Shown here: positions 55,596 through 64,000 of the stretch, in pieces
How positions within the stretch are numbered: the first letter of the stretch is position 1
How the letters are laid out: each line of letters begins with the position of its first letter
Assembly: GCA_028095005.1 (NCBI GenBank)
Contig: CM051459.1
Location: 318,806,513-318,870,512 of the forward strand
From: Rhynchospora pubera
Lineage: Eukaryota; Streptophyta; Magnoliopsida; Poales; Cyperaceae
Direction: 5' to 3'
DNA length: 64,000 nt
Made by a program: the position numbers and the translations under genes
The notes under the pieces: generated by a model
Seen by the model: only the letters and a program-made list of their open reading frames with translations
What the model was told of the DNA's origin: nothing
The model's database searches: none

Positions 55596-57892
55596 ATGGC
55601 TTCAAGTAGTTCTAAGCCGCAAGTTCCATCTTCGGATGTCTCAGAAAGGTCCACCAATTCAGAGCGACAGATGGTCGTTCACCCTTCAACTGGGGGAAAC
55701 TTGGAAGTCGATAATTCTTCACCTGTTCGGGATCCTGAAAAGGGGAAAGGTCGAGTGGCTCCCAAAAAGGAGGTTTTTCGTCGCTCCTCTCGCCCTCTTG
55801 ATGAAGTATTCAAGAAGACGCCTACCTTTCAATCGCAAACCTGGAGTGAGAAGTCTTTGTACGACTTCTCTTGTCAGATTGGTCTCACCGAGAAGGATGC
55901 CTTAGAAGCTGCCGCCCCAGATGATCGACCTTACGATGAAGAAAAGGGGGCAGTTCTCTTCAAACCCTTGTCAAGGTGTGGCTTCAAGGTCCCTCTTACA
56001 CAATTCGTGACCGACATTCTCTCGCTTCTCGAGATCGCCCCTGGACAACTCCACCCCAATGCCTGGTGCATCATTAGATCCTTCGAGACTGTGGTAACTT
56101 TATTTTCTCTGGCTATGGGTTTTGAAGGAATGACAGCTTCCTTACGGATGTTCGGGCATTACTTTGGGTTTTCAAAAGCTGGGGATCTGTGTACTGTTCG
56201 GAACAAAGTGAACATGGTTTTGTTCGGGAAGGTCAAGAAACTCGATAATTGGGAGACTCACTTCTGTTACCTTCGCCAGCCTTATCTGGATGTATTCGGG
56301 ATTACAAAAAAGTGGAATAAAGACACTGATAGCTTCAATGGTGTCTCTATTGATCCTCCCACTGTAGAAGAATACGCTTTTCTTCTTAAATTGGACTCGG
56401 TCATCAAAACCGAAGGTCCAATTCGCTTGGTTTTCAATGGGACTTCTTTAGAGGAGGAATCTCCAATACATCTCGGAGCTGAACCTGTTATTCCCCCCGC
56501 AGCCCCACCGAAGGTCTTAAAAAGGGGGGTTGCTTCTACTACTGCTTCTGAGCGTCGCCAGAAGAAAGCGCGACGAGATGCTGGGCCTGTCAAAGTGTCA
56601 CATCCTGCAGTGTCAGAAGCAGGAATCTCGCTGAAAGGGGCTGGGAGTACTAGTGAAAAGGGTCCTTCTCACACCCGACCTTCCCTGGAGGCATCTTCTC
56701 ACCCTCCTCCAGAAAGAACAACTGTTGATGTTTCCGACGATGAGTTGTTCGTGGTTTCCCCTCGTTTGCCAAGACCTGGTTCATCCACAGTCGTGATTCC
56801 CCCTGCTTCGGAGCCTACTCCAGAATTTGTTCTTGAGGTCATTCCAGAACCTGTTCCCTCTCATCAGATTTCGGAGGGTTCAGCTCGTTTTTGTCCTCCA
56901 ACTCCTGCCCGATCTCTTCCTTTGGAGGATGAAGACCTGATGCATTCTGCTTCGACTCCTCTTCAAATGCCTGCGAGTTCTCTGAGATCTCACCTGGATG
57001 CAGCTGTCGTTACTCTGAACCCTGTCTCTCCTTCATCTTCTCAATTAACTCATTGCCTGGCAGAGCTTCGAGCGATCTTTTCTGCTCAAGAAGCTCGCAT
57101 TGCTTCTTTGGAAGTAGAGTTGGCGAAGGAGAAGTCAAAGGTACAAAATTTACATGTTGAACACGACCAGCATTATAAGGACTGGCATTCTATGACTCAC
57201 AACTATGTTGACTCTAACAAATTCATTGTACTATTCGCTCAGAATCTTCTGAAAGAAAATACCGAGCAGCCAAGAAATTGGAGGATTTCGAGCGGCTGAG
57301 GCATTTACTGCTTTTAAAATTGGATTCATCTTTGAGACAGAAAGACCAAGTCGTAGGTCTTCTGAATACTACTCGGAAGGATTTGGCAGAAGAGACAAGT
57401 AGGAGGCAGAAGTCCGAGAACATCTCGGAGATACTCAAGGATGAAGTGACAAGACTATCAGTGGAGAATTCTCTTCTTGCTGGGGCGGCCGAGTTGTCTC
57501 AAGATGACAAGTATAAGATTTTTGATGAACTTCTCCCTTCTTTCCTTCGTTCTCGTGCTTTCAAAAGGGCTGCTGGAATGCAGTCGGCGTCAGTTCTCAG
57601 GAATGTTTTACTTCGGGTGTGTCGCGGGCTCCAATGGTCCTATCCGATTACGGACGAGGAGTTTGGCCTTCTTACAGCTGATGCAGTTCCCCATCTTCCT
57701 CCCGTTGCTGAGTGTAGCTGGCGCCGTTCTGATGACCGACTTTTAGGCCCGGATGGGAGTGTGTTATCGGGTACCATTGATGTGTTGGGAGAGATGTTTG
57801 CTCCGCGATATCCATGGCCTGAAGAACAAGTGCCTTGGCCCGCAGATGTTCCGAAGCCTGTAGATGACGAAGATAATTCGGGGTCTGGGTAG
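55596..57892 (+). CDS. antisense gene of the retrotransposon (putative gypsy-type transposon domain), frameshifted
   Basis: Frame 1 runs 55596-57299. The reading then continues in another frame to a stop at 57892, with a single indel likely around 57180-57240. Residues about 130-250 (LTQFVTDILSLLEIAPGQLH and what follows to FGHYFGF) match the Pfam 'putative gypsy type transposon' family found in extra ORFs of plant gypsy elements. A Pro/Ser-rich middle and a basic patch (RRQKKARRD) follow. Then come heptad-rich coiled-coil segments on both sides of the shift (LAELRAIFSAQEARIASLE; LEDFERLRHLLLLKLDSSLR) and an acidic end. It lies opposite in direction to gag-pol. The function of the family is unknown. 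It may be inactive because of the shift, unless a small intron removes it. Confidence 0.75.
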
Positions 57893-58095
57893 GCTAGTAT
57901 TTGTATTATGTTTTGTTTTAGGTATAGTTGGGGTCGAGCGAATTAAGATTTTGGTGATGTGACTTGATGTAATATGATGCTTTATTTGAAGTGAAAATCG
58001 CGACTTCTTTTGCCTTAATTGTCTCTATTCTCTGCTAATTACTTCTTTTTTTTTTTTTTTTTTTTTGCGAGATGTTAAACATCATCTGGGTGTAT

Positions 58096-58410
58096 CTTTT
58101 GCAGCATAGTTTCGAGATTTGTTCTCAAAATTAATAAGTATACTAACTCCGAGATACATTCTAAATAATAAAAATATGTTAACTCCACGATACATTCTCA
58201 ATGAAACAAACATATATTAGTTCCGAGATAAATTCTCAAGGAAATAAAAGATGCATTAATTCCGAGATAAATTCTCAATGAAACAAACGAACATATATTA
58301 GTTCCGAGATACATTCTCAAGGAAATAAAAGATACATTAATTCCGAGATACATTCTCAAGGAAATAAAAATAAAAAATACATTAATCCGAGATTCATTCT
58401 CGAGGAAATA
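58096..58410. repeat. degenerate ~38-45 bp tandem repeat
   Basis: The word CCGAGATACATTCTCAAGGA and variants recur about seven times, separated by AATAAAAGATACATTAATT-like spacers. It lies 3' of the antisense gene. Confidence 0.75.
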
Positions 58411-58888
58411 TTTTCTAACTACTGCTAACTGCACCGAGGATAATTCTTCTTGACTCTCTTTCTGTATAAACTCGCGGACAATCCTCAGAAAGAAGTTATT
58501 CTGGTCATCTAACACTAACAACCCCGGGCTAGTTAATAAATCTTCCCAGCCTTAGGAACCAATCTCCTAAGTCTGGGGAGACTTCCATCACCCGAAACAA
58601 ACTCGATCCATTGGATTCGGAACGACTGAGATAACAAAGCCGCTCCTGAATTCGCTGGATTCAGGTGTTTCGGGGATGTTCGGAACCGAATATTGGTGAA
58701 TATCTGATGCGAGTATTTTGCTTTACATCAGCTATCCACCTAAATCTCCGATTCCTTCTCAGCTATCCTCCTAAATTTCCTTTTATCTTAGTGGAATATA
58801 TTTTATTTTTTTCTTTTTCTTTCTTTTCGCCATTGTTGACTTCAAGCTTAGAACGTGTTCTGGTGCCTCCTTTGGGGAAGACGATGGG

Positions 58889-58900
58889 TTCTATTTATAG
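58889..58900 (-). promoter_or_regulatory. second TATA-like box on the minus strand
   Basis: CTATAAATAG (58891-58900) with an AATAAA about 90 bp downstream resembles the LTR promoter layout at 53.8-53.9 kb but with different surrounding sequence. It could belong to a nested LTR fragment or be chance. Confidence 0.3.
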
Positions 58901-59020
58901 CTTTTTTTCCAGCTAACTGCCAACTAACTGTATTAAATGTCAGCATTTATTGTCAGATTTGCCCAGTTTTGTCTTTATTTCCAAGTACTATCAAAGTACA
59001 GTTAGTTGTCAGCTTTTCCC

Positions 59021-59600
59021 GACTTTATTTTTTCATGCGCTTACTCCGAGAATTCTCTCGAGGAGGGTCACGACTTTATTTTTTCATGCGCTTACTCCGA
59101 GAATTCTCTCGAGGAGGGTCACGACTTTATTTTTTCATGCGCTTACTCCGAGAATTCTCTCGAGGAGGGTCACGACTTTATTTTTTCATGCGCTTACTCC
59201 GAGAATTCTCTCGAGGAGGGTCACGACTTTATTTTTTATGCGCTTACTCCGAGAATTCTCTCGAGGAGGGTCACGACTTTATTTTTTTTTTATGCGCTTA
59301 CTCCGAGAATTCTCTCGAGGAGGGTCACGACTTTATTTTTTCATGCGCTTACTCCGAGAATTCTCTCGAGGAGGGTCACGACTTTATTTTTTCATGCGCT
59401 TACTCCGAGAATTCTCTCGAGGAGGGTCACGACTTTATTTTTTTTTTATGCGCTTACTCCGAGAATTCTCTCGAGGAGGGTCACGACTTTATTATTTTTT
59501 TTTTATGCGCTTACTCCGAGAATTCTCTCGAGGAGGGTCACGACTTTATTTTTTCATGCGCTTACTCCGAGAATTCTCTCGAGGAGGGTCACGACTTTTT
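59021..59600. repeat. ~51-bp tandem repeat, 11 copies with variable T runs
   Basis: The unit contains ATGCGCTTACTCCGAG, AATTCTCTCGAGGAGGG and TCACGACTTTA. The copies are nearly identical except for the T tract after TTTA, which ranges from about 6 to more than 10. The last unit ends in a long T run. Open frames spanning it are artefacts. Confidence 0.95.
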
Positions 59601-59913
59601 TTTTTTTTTTTTTTTATTCAAGAATGCGAAGATCAGATAAAAAGCAAACTCTTCATTTATAAATGAAAATTATATCGAGATACAAGGGCCTTAATACCCC
59701 AACTAAGAACAAAGAAGACCCGACTACGATATTGGTCTGGTTCTTGTTTTACTCATTACCACAAAAAACGAAAACCTAAAAATAAACTCGGACACGAAGA
59801 GACCGGCTACGGTATTGGTCTGGTTCTTGTTCTTATCTAAAACAAAAAACGTAAATATAAAATAACTCGGACACGAAGAGACCGGCTACGATATTGGTCG
59901 ACTTCTATCCCCT

Positions 59914-61604
59914 CTAAACATAAAACTTTCTGAGATGGGCAGCGTTCCAAGCATTTGGAATGCGTTTGCCTCTCATATCCCTGAGATGATAAGCCCTGCC
60001 TTCAATAGACTTGATGATCTCGAATGGTCCTTCCCATGCGGGATCAAGTTTCCCCACCTGTTTACCTGTGGCTTCGATTTTCCTGAGCACCCAATCACCT
60101 GGTTGGAAATGTTTGGGAGCGACTTTCCTATCGAAACCCCTCCGCATTCTTCTCTGATATTCTTCCATCTTCACTCGAGCTTCCTCCCTCAACTCGTAAA
60201 TGGTCTCCAAATCTTCCTCCCTTCGAGTTCCATTTTTCTCCCAAGTATACGACTTCGTTCTCAAAGTTGGGTGTACTGCTTCCATGGGTGTGACAGCTTC
60301 CATTCCATAAATCATGGAAAAAGGCGAACGGCCTGTGGAAGAGCGAGGTGTGGTACGATAGGCCCATAAGATTTCATCGAGATATTCGGGCCAAGTATTC
60401 TTACTGCCTTCGATTTTTCTCTTCAGTCCTTCCAATATAGTTCGGTTGGATACTTCAGCTAAACCATTAGATTGGGGATGACAGACCGAAGAGGTGCACG
60501 ACCGGATACCCAGTCCCTTGCAAAAATCCTGGAATGGGGCACCAGTAAACTGCGTGCCATTGTCGGAGATGAAGGTATGTGGGATCCCATATCTATACAC
60601 TATCTGGTGTCTCGCGAAATCCACTATCTTTTGCGATGTGATGGTTGCCAGGGGTTTGGCTTCAATCCATTTGGTGAAATATTCCACAGCCACCACTAAG
60701 AATTTAACATTTCCTTGTCCTTGAGGGAAAGGCCCCAACAAATCTAACCCCCACACATCGAACGGCCATGAACTGGAGATGGATTGCATCGGGTGAGGTG
60801 GTTGTCTTGGAATGCGGGCGTGGAACTGACATTTTTCGCATCTGCGAACGTATGTCTCCACATCTTTCTTCAAGGAAGGCCAGTAAAACCCTGCTCTAAC
60901 GATCCTCCTTCCTAGCGAAGTTATTCCTTGGTGGCTACCGCATATCCCTTCATGCACTTCTGCAATAATTTCGTCCGCTTTTGCTCTTCCCACACATGTG
61001 AGCCAGGGTATTCCATATCCTTTTTTCAATAGTAGACCATCTCGGATAGTAAATTCGAGAGCCCACCGCTTGACTTTTCGGGCCACCTTGTCCTCTTCTG
61101 GGAGTTTTCCTTCTTTGAGGAAATTCCACAACAAAGCATACCACTCCTTTCCTGCCTCAACGATATACACTTCGAATGCGAGAACATCAATGCTGGGGTG
61201 TGGTACTTCCAACATAACAATGGGTTTTTCCCGATCTAAATCGCTTTCTTTAGCAATTTTAGACAGAGCATCTGCTGTTTCATTTTGAGTTCGTGGTACG
61301 TACTCTACAGAAGCACTTTCAAAAGCAGCTAACACTGTTTTCACTTTCTCCAAATATAGGGCTAGCCTTTCATTTATTGCTGCATATTCTCCTTTGATTT
61401 GGTTTACCACCAGCTGAGAATCCATGTAGAAACGCACACTTTTGGCCCCGATTGCCTCCATAAGTCGCATACCTGCCAACAACGCTTCATATTCTGCGAC
61501 ATTGTTGGATACCTCGAACGTCAGATGTATTGCATAATGAAATTTCTCGCCTTTCGGTCCTTTTATTTCAACGCCAACACCCGAACCCTTCTCCGAAGCT
61601 TTAT
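59914..61604 (-). CDS. retrotransposon pol: RNase H and integrase (5'-truncated)
   Basis: RNase H removes RNA from the reverse-transcription hybrid, and integrase inserts the cDNA. The frame is open without stops. RNase H shows a Glu in NNVAEYEALLAGMRL, an Asp in FYMDSQLVVNQ and an Asp in TADALSK. The integrase zinc finger (H-x3-4-H in HEGICGSHQG, then CEKC) is followed by the DDE core: D in VWGLDLLGPF, D in ISDNGTQFTG, E in NGLAEVSNRT. The C-terminus has the GPFEI motif and ends LRKFYV, with no chromodomain. The coding sequence begins abruptly at about 61604, where it is fused in frame to the 49-bp flanking repeat. Reverse transcriptase and all upstream domains are gone. Confidence 0.9.
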
Positions 61605-61653
61605 CAAGTCCAATTCGCGGTCTGGGAAACTCATCATGAACTGGAAATATGTG
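61605..61653. repeat. 49-bp direct repeat flanking the retrotransposon (right copy)
   Basis: Exact copy of 53699-53747. On the minus strand it follows a pyrimidine-containing ATATTTCCAG and could be the start of an exon in the pre-insertion locus. Confidence 0.85.
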
Positions 61654-62399
61654 AATTAGAAGTAAAAACAAAAGGTACAAAAAGCAAAAAGGAAGAGCAA
61701 CTTATCTTTGTGAACTGCTCAATAAGGAAAACGGTGAAGGAAAACTGCTCTAGAAAGGAACTAATAAGTATGCTAGGAATCGTCTTGAAAGAGAGAAGTA
61801 TTAATCAACCAAAATAAAACCTCGAAATCTGGAGTTTGGAGAAAGATATAAAAACGGAGCTAGGGTTACTTGAGCGGTGGCTGATGGAGATGGAGAAGAG
61901 AGACAACAAGAGAATCGTGATTAATAGAAGCAGATCAATGTCAATAAGGAAAGCGCAATCGCGCCAAGTAGAAAGCTCACGCCAAGAAAGGGGCACCAGC
62001 GTCAATCTGACTCTCGAAGATTTTCGTCGATTTTCATTTCCCTTGATTCTCTGCCGATTCGGAGGAAGGAAATTTGCGACGGAAACTGGATCCCCTCGCG
62101 AAGATTTTTACTTTCCGATTCCTCTTCCATTCAAACAGCCGATTTTTACGATTTCCCCTTCAGTTCGCTTTCCTTCCCATCCGTTGAGAATTAATTTGGG
62201 CACCACTCAAAAGTTATACTACACCATAAAATTTTTATGTTGACAAAAATATCCTTGATTTAATAGATAGCTCTCAAATATGTACCCATATAGCCTATGT
62301 TATTAGTTTATGGTCCCGTATTTTTTAGTAAAACCTCACCTCATCGTATTTTTCCGCGATCTTCCCCCTCTTTAGATATTGTACGGCAGGATAGTTTTT
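61654..62399 (-). other. possible 5' part of a host gene split by the retrotransposon
   Basis: On the minus strand 62200-61830 is less AT-rich than its surroundings and carries AACCCTAG, a telo-box word common in plant leaders. It is followed by T-rich, intron-like sequence to a possible acceptor at about 61643. No protein is recognised. Confidence 0.3.
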
Positions 62400-62570
62400 T
62401 TGGTTAAACTAAAAATTCTAATACCATAAACTATTATCCTTAATTATTTCATTATTTATATTCTTAAATTTCAGATTATAAGCAGTTATAGTGATTGGTA
62501 TAACTTCCCCTAATAGCCTTCCTAGAAAAATTGAATTTAGAAAGCCATAAGATTATTAAGAAACGAACCT

Positions 62571-62584
62571 TGCTCTGATACCAA
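62571..62584 (-). promoter_or_regulatory. tRNA-Met primer-binding site of the pararetrovirus
   Basis: TTGGTATCAGAGCA on the minus strand contains TGGTATCAGAGC, the standard caulimovirid site that pairs with the 3' end of initiator tRNA-Met and marks the conventional genome start. Confidence 0.85.
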
Positions 62585-62668
62585 AGTAAAGTGGAAGCTA
62601 ACTGATCGACTTTGAAACTTCGGATTATAAATAATACTGGCTTCAAAGATTTAAAAAGAGTGGAGGAT

Positions 62669-62755
62669 TTTATTGATAGAAGAATTACAAGAGAAGAAGT
62701 AAGACTTCAGAGTTTTTCTGTGTGTCTTGCAACTTCTGAATGACACTCTTTTATA
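62669..62755 (-). promoter_or_regulatory. pararetroviral TATA box and poly(A) signal
   Basis: TATAAAAG (62748-62755) is followed by AATAAA (62669-62674) on the minus strand, then the primer site. This matches the terminally redundant pregenomic RNA layout of plant pararetroviruses. Confidence 0.65.
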
Positions 62756-63133
62756 GAGACTCGAGTCTGGTATCTCAATAATGCATCGGGTGCTCATTGG
62801 GCCCCATCGTCATGCAATTAATTGGATTACCACATACTTTTGTCTCCCACTCAAATAAAAAGATGCGCACTGACACACTTAGTGCGATCTGAAAATGGAA
62901 TAAAGGAAAGCACTACCTCACTACCTCAGTGCTGTCCAAAAGCAAAATAAAGAAAAGCGCACTACTTCAATAATGCGTCTAAAGATGCACCAAGTGGCGC
63001 ACTAAAACACACCAGTACAATTATTACATACTGGCACCATTATAAAGATGCCTTTTAGAAAAGAAAAGATGCCCACTAATCCATGTGGTGGAGAACAAAC
63101 CAAACAAGTTGGCACCGAAAGTAAGCATACTAC

Positions 63134-63559
63134 CTAATAATAGACGCCCTGCTGGATCATTTGAAGCCTATTATGAGCTTCAATCATCTTTTCAATATTA
63201 TTGTTAACAGGCCCGAGAGCATCCCTTGCCCAATTATCCTTACTAGCATGTTGTTCAAGTCTGACCTTTTGCAAATTGCTCATGACTAGCAATTTTTCAA
63301 GCTCCGTAAGGGATTTTTGAATTTTGGCTTGGTGTAATTCCATGAGCCTTGTTTTCATTCCTCCTTCCATATTTAAAGTTGGCCTCGAAAACAATAAATC
63401 ACAAGTGATTGTCTCATAGTCTTCTATTTCTTCTGTTTGGCCACATGATGCTCCCCAGCGAACAGCATTGTTGAGCGCTATCCTGGAATCTGGCCTAAGA
63501 CTATTACGTGGGGATCCTTCATAGCTTCTAAAAATATGGGTTAAATATTCCAGCACCAT
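63134..63559 (-). CDS. pararetroviral downstream ORF of unknown function (141 aa)
   Basis: The frame starts at an ATG (63559) and lies between the RNase H end and the promoter, where florendoviruses carry an ORF of unknown role. The product is hydrophilic. Its second half is helical and charged, with a probable coiled coil (around KSLTELEKLLVMSNLQ). There are no stops within it. An upstream extension of the frame has an intron-like or spacer composition, so I chose the ATG at 63559. Confidence 0.55.
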   Translation of the reverse strand: MVLEYLTHIFRSYEGSPRNSLRPDSRIALNNAVRWGASCGQTEEIEDYETITCDLLFSRPTLNMEGGMKTRLMELHQAKIQKSLTELEKLLVMSNLQKVRLEQHASKDNWARDALGPVNNNIEKMIEAHNRLQMIQQGVYY

Positions 63560-63712
63560 TTTTCTGCAAAAATATAAACAAACTAAAACTATTAAACAAA
63601 AGACAGTTTTCCGTAGATTACTGCCAAAGATCAATGGTTTTCCGTAGATTACCATCAGACCTGAAAAAGAAACAAAAATAATTAAACATTTATTTAGATT
63701 TTTAAAGGGAAA

Positions 63713-64000
63713 TCAGAGTAAAGAGCTAATTTTTAAAATTAGCTCATTCATCTGCTTGTTTAGGCTGTCACTAAATCGGTCTGCTTCTTCGAATGCTCCT
63801 TCGAGATGTGTTAAGAATAGCTCTTGTTGTTCTTGTATTTCACTGGTAACAGCCAATTTTGTTGTTAATCGGGAGAGTGCATCTGCTAAGCTGTTTAGCT
63901 TACCATCTATGTGCTCAAAGTTAATCTGCACTCCTGTCCCTGTTACATAATCAACAAAGTTTATCCATCTAACCCTTGATGGTTTATTTTGGGCTGACTT
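63713..64000 (-). CDS. pararetroviral polyprotein C-terminus (RNase H end), partial
   Basis: The frame is open to the window edge and contains RVRWINF, DYVTGTG, FEHIDGK and LADALSRL, the conserved close of the caulimovirid RNase H domain with its last catalytic aspartate. A heptad-like tail of about 60 residues follows and ends at the stop near 63713. The reverse transcriptase and upstream domains, if present, lie beyond 64000. Confidence 0.8.
   Translation of the reverse strand, partial: KSAQNKPSRVRWINFVDYVTGTGVQINFEHIDGKLNSLADALSRLTTKLAVTSEIQEQQELFLTHLEGAFEEADRFSDSLNKQMNELILKISSLL

Larger units (their letters stand above)
53748..61604 (-). mobile_element. 5'-truncated Ty3/gypsy LTR retrotransposon, Tat-like, with antisense gene
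   Basis: On the minus strand the order is RNase H-integrase coding sequence (61604-59914), a long 3' region with tandem repeats and an antisense gene, then a 3' LTR ending in CA at 53748. Gag, protease and reverse transcriptase are missing, as is the 5' LTR. The integrase has no chromodomain. Lack of a chromodomain together with a long 3' region holding an antisense gene is a known feature of Tat-lineage elements. The 5' boundary of the 3' LTR could not be placed. The intact pol frame suggests fairly recent insertion. Confidence 0.8.
62400..64000 (-). mobile_element. endogenous pararetrovirus fragment, florendovirus-like (Caulimoviridae)
   Basis: On the minus strand the order is the end of a polyprotein (RNase H), a second ORF, an intergenic promoter with poly(A) signal, and a tRNA-Met primer-binding site. 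This is the arrangement of caulimovirid genomes, with the RNase H wording closest to what I know of florendoviruses and petuviruses. Only the 3' part is inside the window and it continues beyond 64000. Downstream of the primer site no virus coding sequence can be followed, so the copy is partial and very likely inert. Confidence 0.75.

Noticed and set aside
58855..59666. Three plus-strand frames of 218-261 codons with repeated MRLLREFSRGG-like units
   Set aside because: Products of the 51-bp tandem repeat. All frames are open and only homopolymer length shifts them.
60128..61288. Plus- and minus-strand frames overlapping the integrase region
   Set aside because: Shadows of the RNase H-integrase frame, which contains the complete catalytic motifs.
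62400..64000. LTR retrotransposon as the source of the RNase H and primer site
   Set aside because: No LTRs or integrase are visible. The order RNase H, extra ORF, promoter, tRNA-Met site fits a pararetrovirus better.

Overview
This window is nuclear DNA from a flowering plant. It is strongly AT-rich. Its protein-coding genes are split by GT-AG introns: a plant-type inositol polyphosphate 5-phosphatase and a coiled-coil NB-LRR immune receptor. It carries plant classes of mobile DNA: hAT, Tourist-like and palindromic MITEs, Helitrons, a probable Pack-MULE, a tRNA-derived SINE, a Ty3/gypsy element and an endogenous caulimovirid. I cannot fix the species, nor choose between monocot and eudicot. 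There are no bacterial-type operons, no CRISPR arrays and no convincing rRNA or tRNA genes.

Layout. 0-6.2 kb: an hAT-type element (891-1607) lies downstream of a ten-exon type I inositol polyphosphate 5-phosphatase gene on the minus strand (1838-6071). 6.2-29 kb: gene-poor sequence dominated by transposons. It holds a TIR element with an 84-bp minisatellite (7.3-8.7 kb), a Helitron 3' end at 15760 whose element carries a broken RNase H-like gene, three palindromic MITEs in TA/GA microsatellites (16.0-17.4 kb), a second Helitron ending at 21351, another palindromic MITE (22.3 kb), and one arm of an inverted duplication (24.8-25.3 kb). 29.1-31.3 kb: an intronless minus-strand DPB3/NF-YC13-like histone-fold gene with site II promoter motifs, next to a probable Pack-MULE holding one jacalin-lectin exon. 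32.5-34.8 kb: MITEs, including one that carries a large nested minisatellite and sits inside the second arm of the inverted duplication.

35.5-48.7 kb: one CC-NB-LRR gene in three exons. Its second intron is about 9.8 kb long and has been filled by two TSD-bounded hAT elements, a third decayed hAT-like element, palindromic and Tourist MITEs, and a directly duplicated promoter/first-exon-like segment. 48.7-53.7 kb: no gene recognised, but a SINE, a LINE-like tail, a Tourist MITE and a tiny retroposon scar.

53.7-61.6 kb: a 5'-truncated Ty3/gypsy retrotransposon on the minus strand. It has an open RNase H-integrase frame, three tandem-repeat blocks, a 3' LTR, and an antisense (plus-strand) intron-bearing gene with a putative gypsy-type transposon domain, as in Tat-lineage elements with extra antisense genes. 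It is bracketed by an identical 49-bp direct repeat and seems to split an older host transcription unit. 62.4-64 kb: an endogenous florendovirus-like pararetrovirus fragment (RNase H end, downstream ORF, promoter, tRNA-Met primer site) that runs off the window.

The functional host genes are probably three: 5PTase (phosphoinositide/inositol phosphate turnover), DPB3-2/NF-YC13-like (DNA polymerase epsilon or chromatin histone-fold subunit) and the NLR (pathogen sensing). They do not look functionally linked. All gene models come from reading splice signals and frames by eye.
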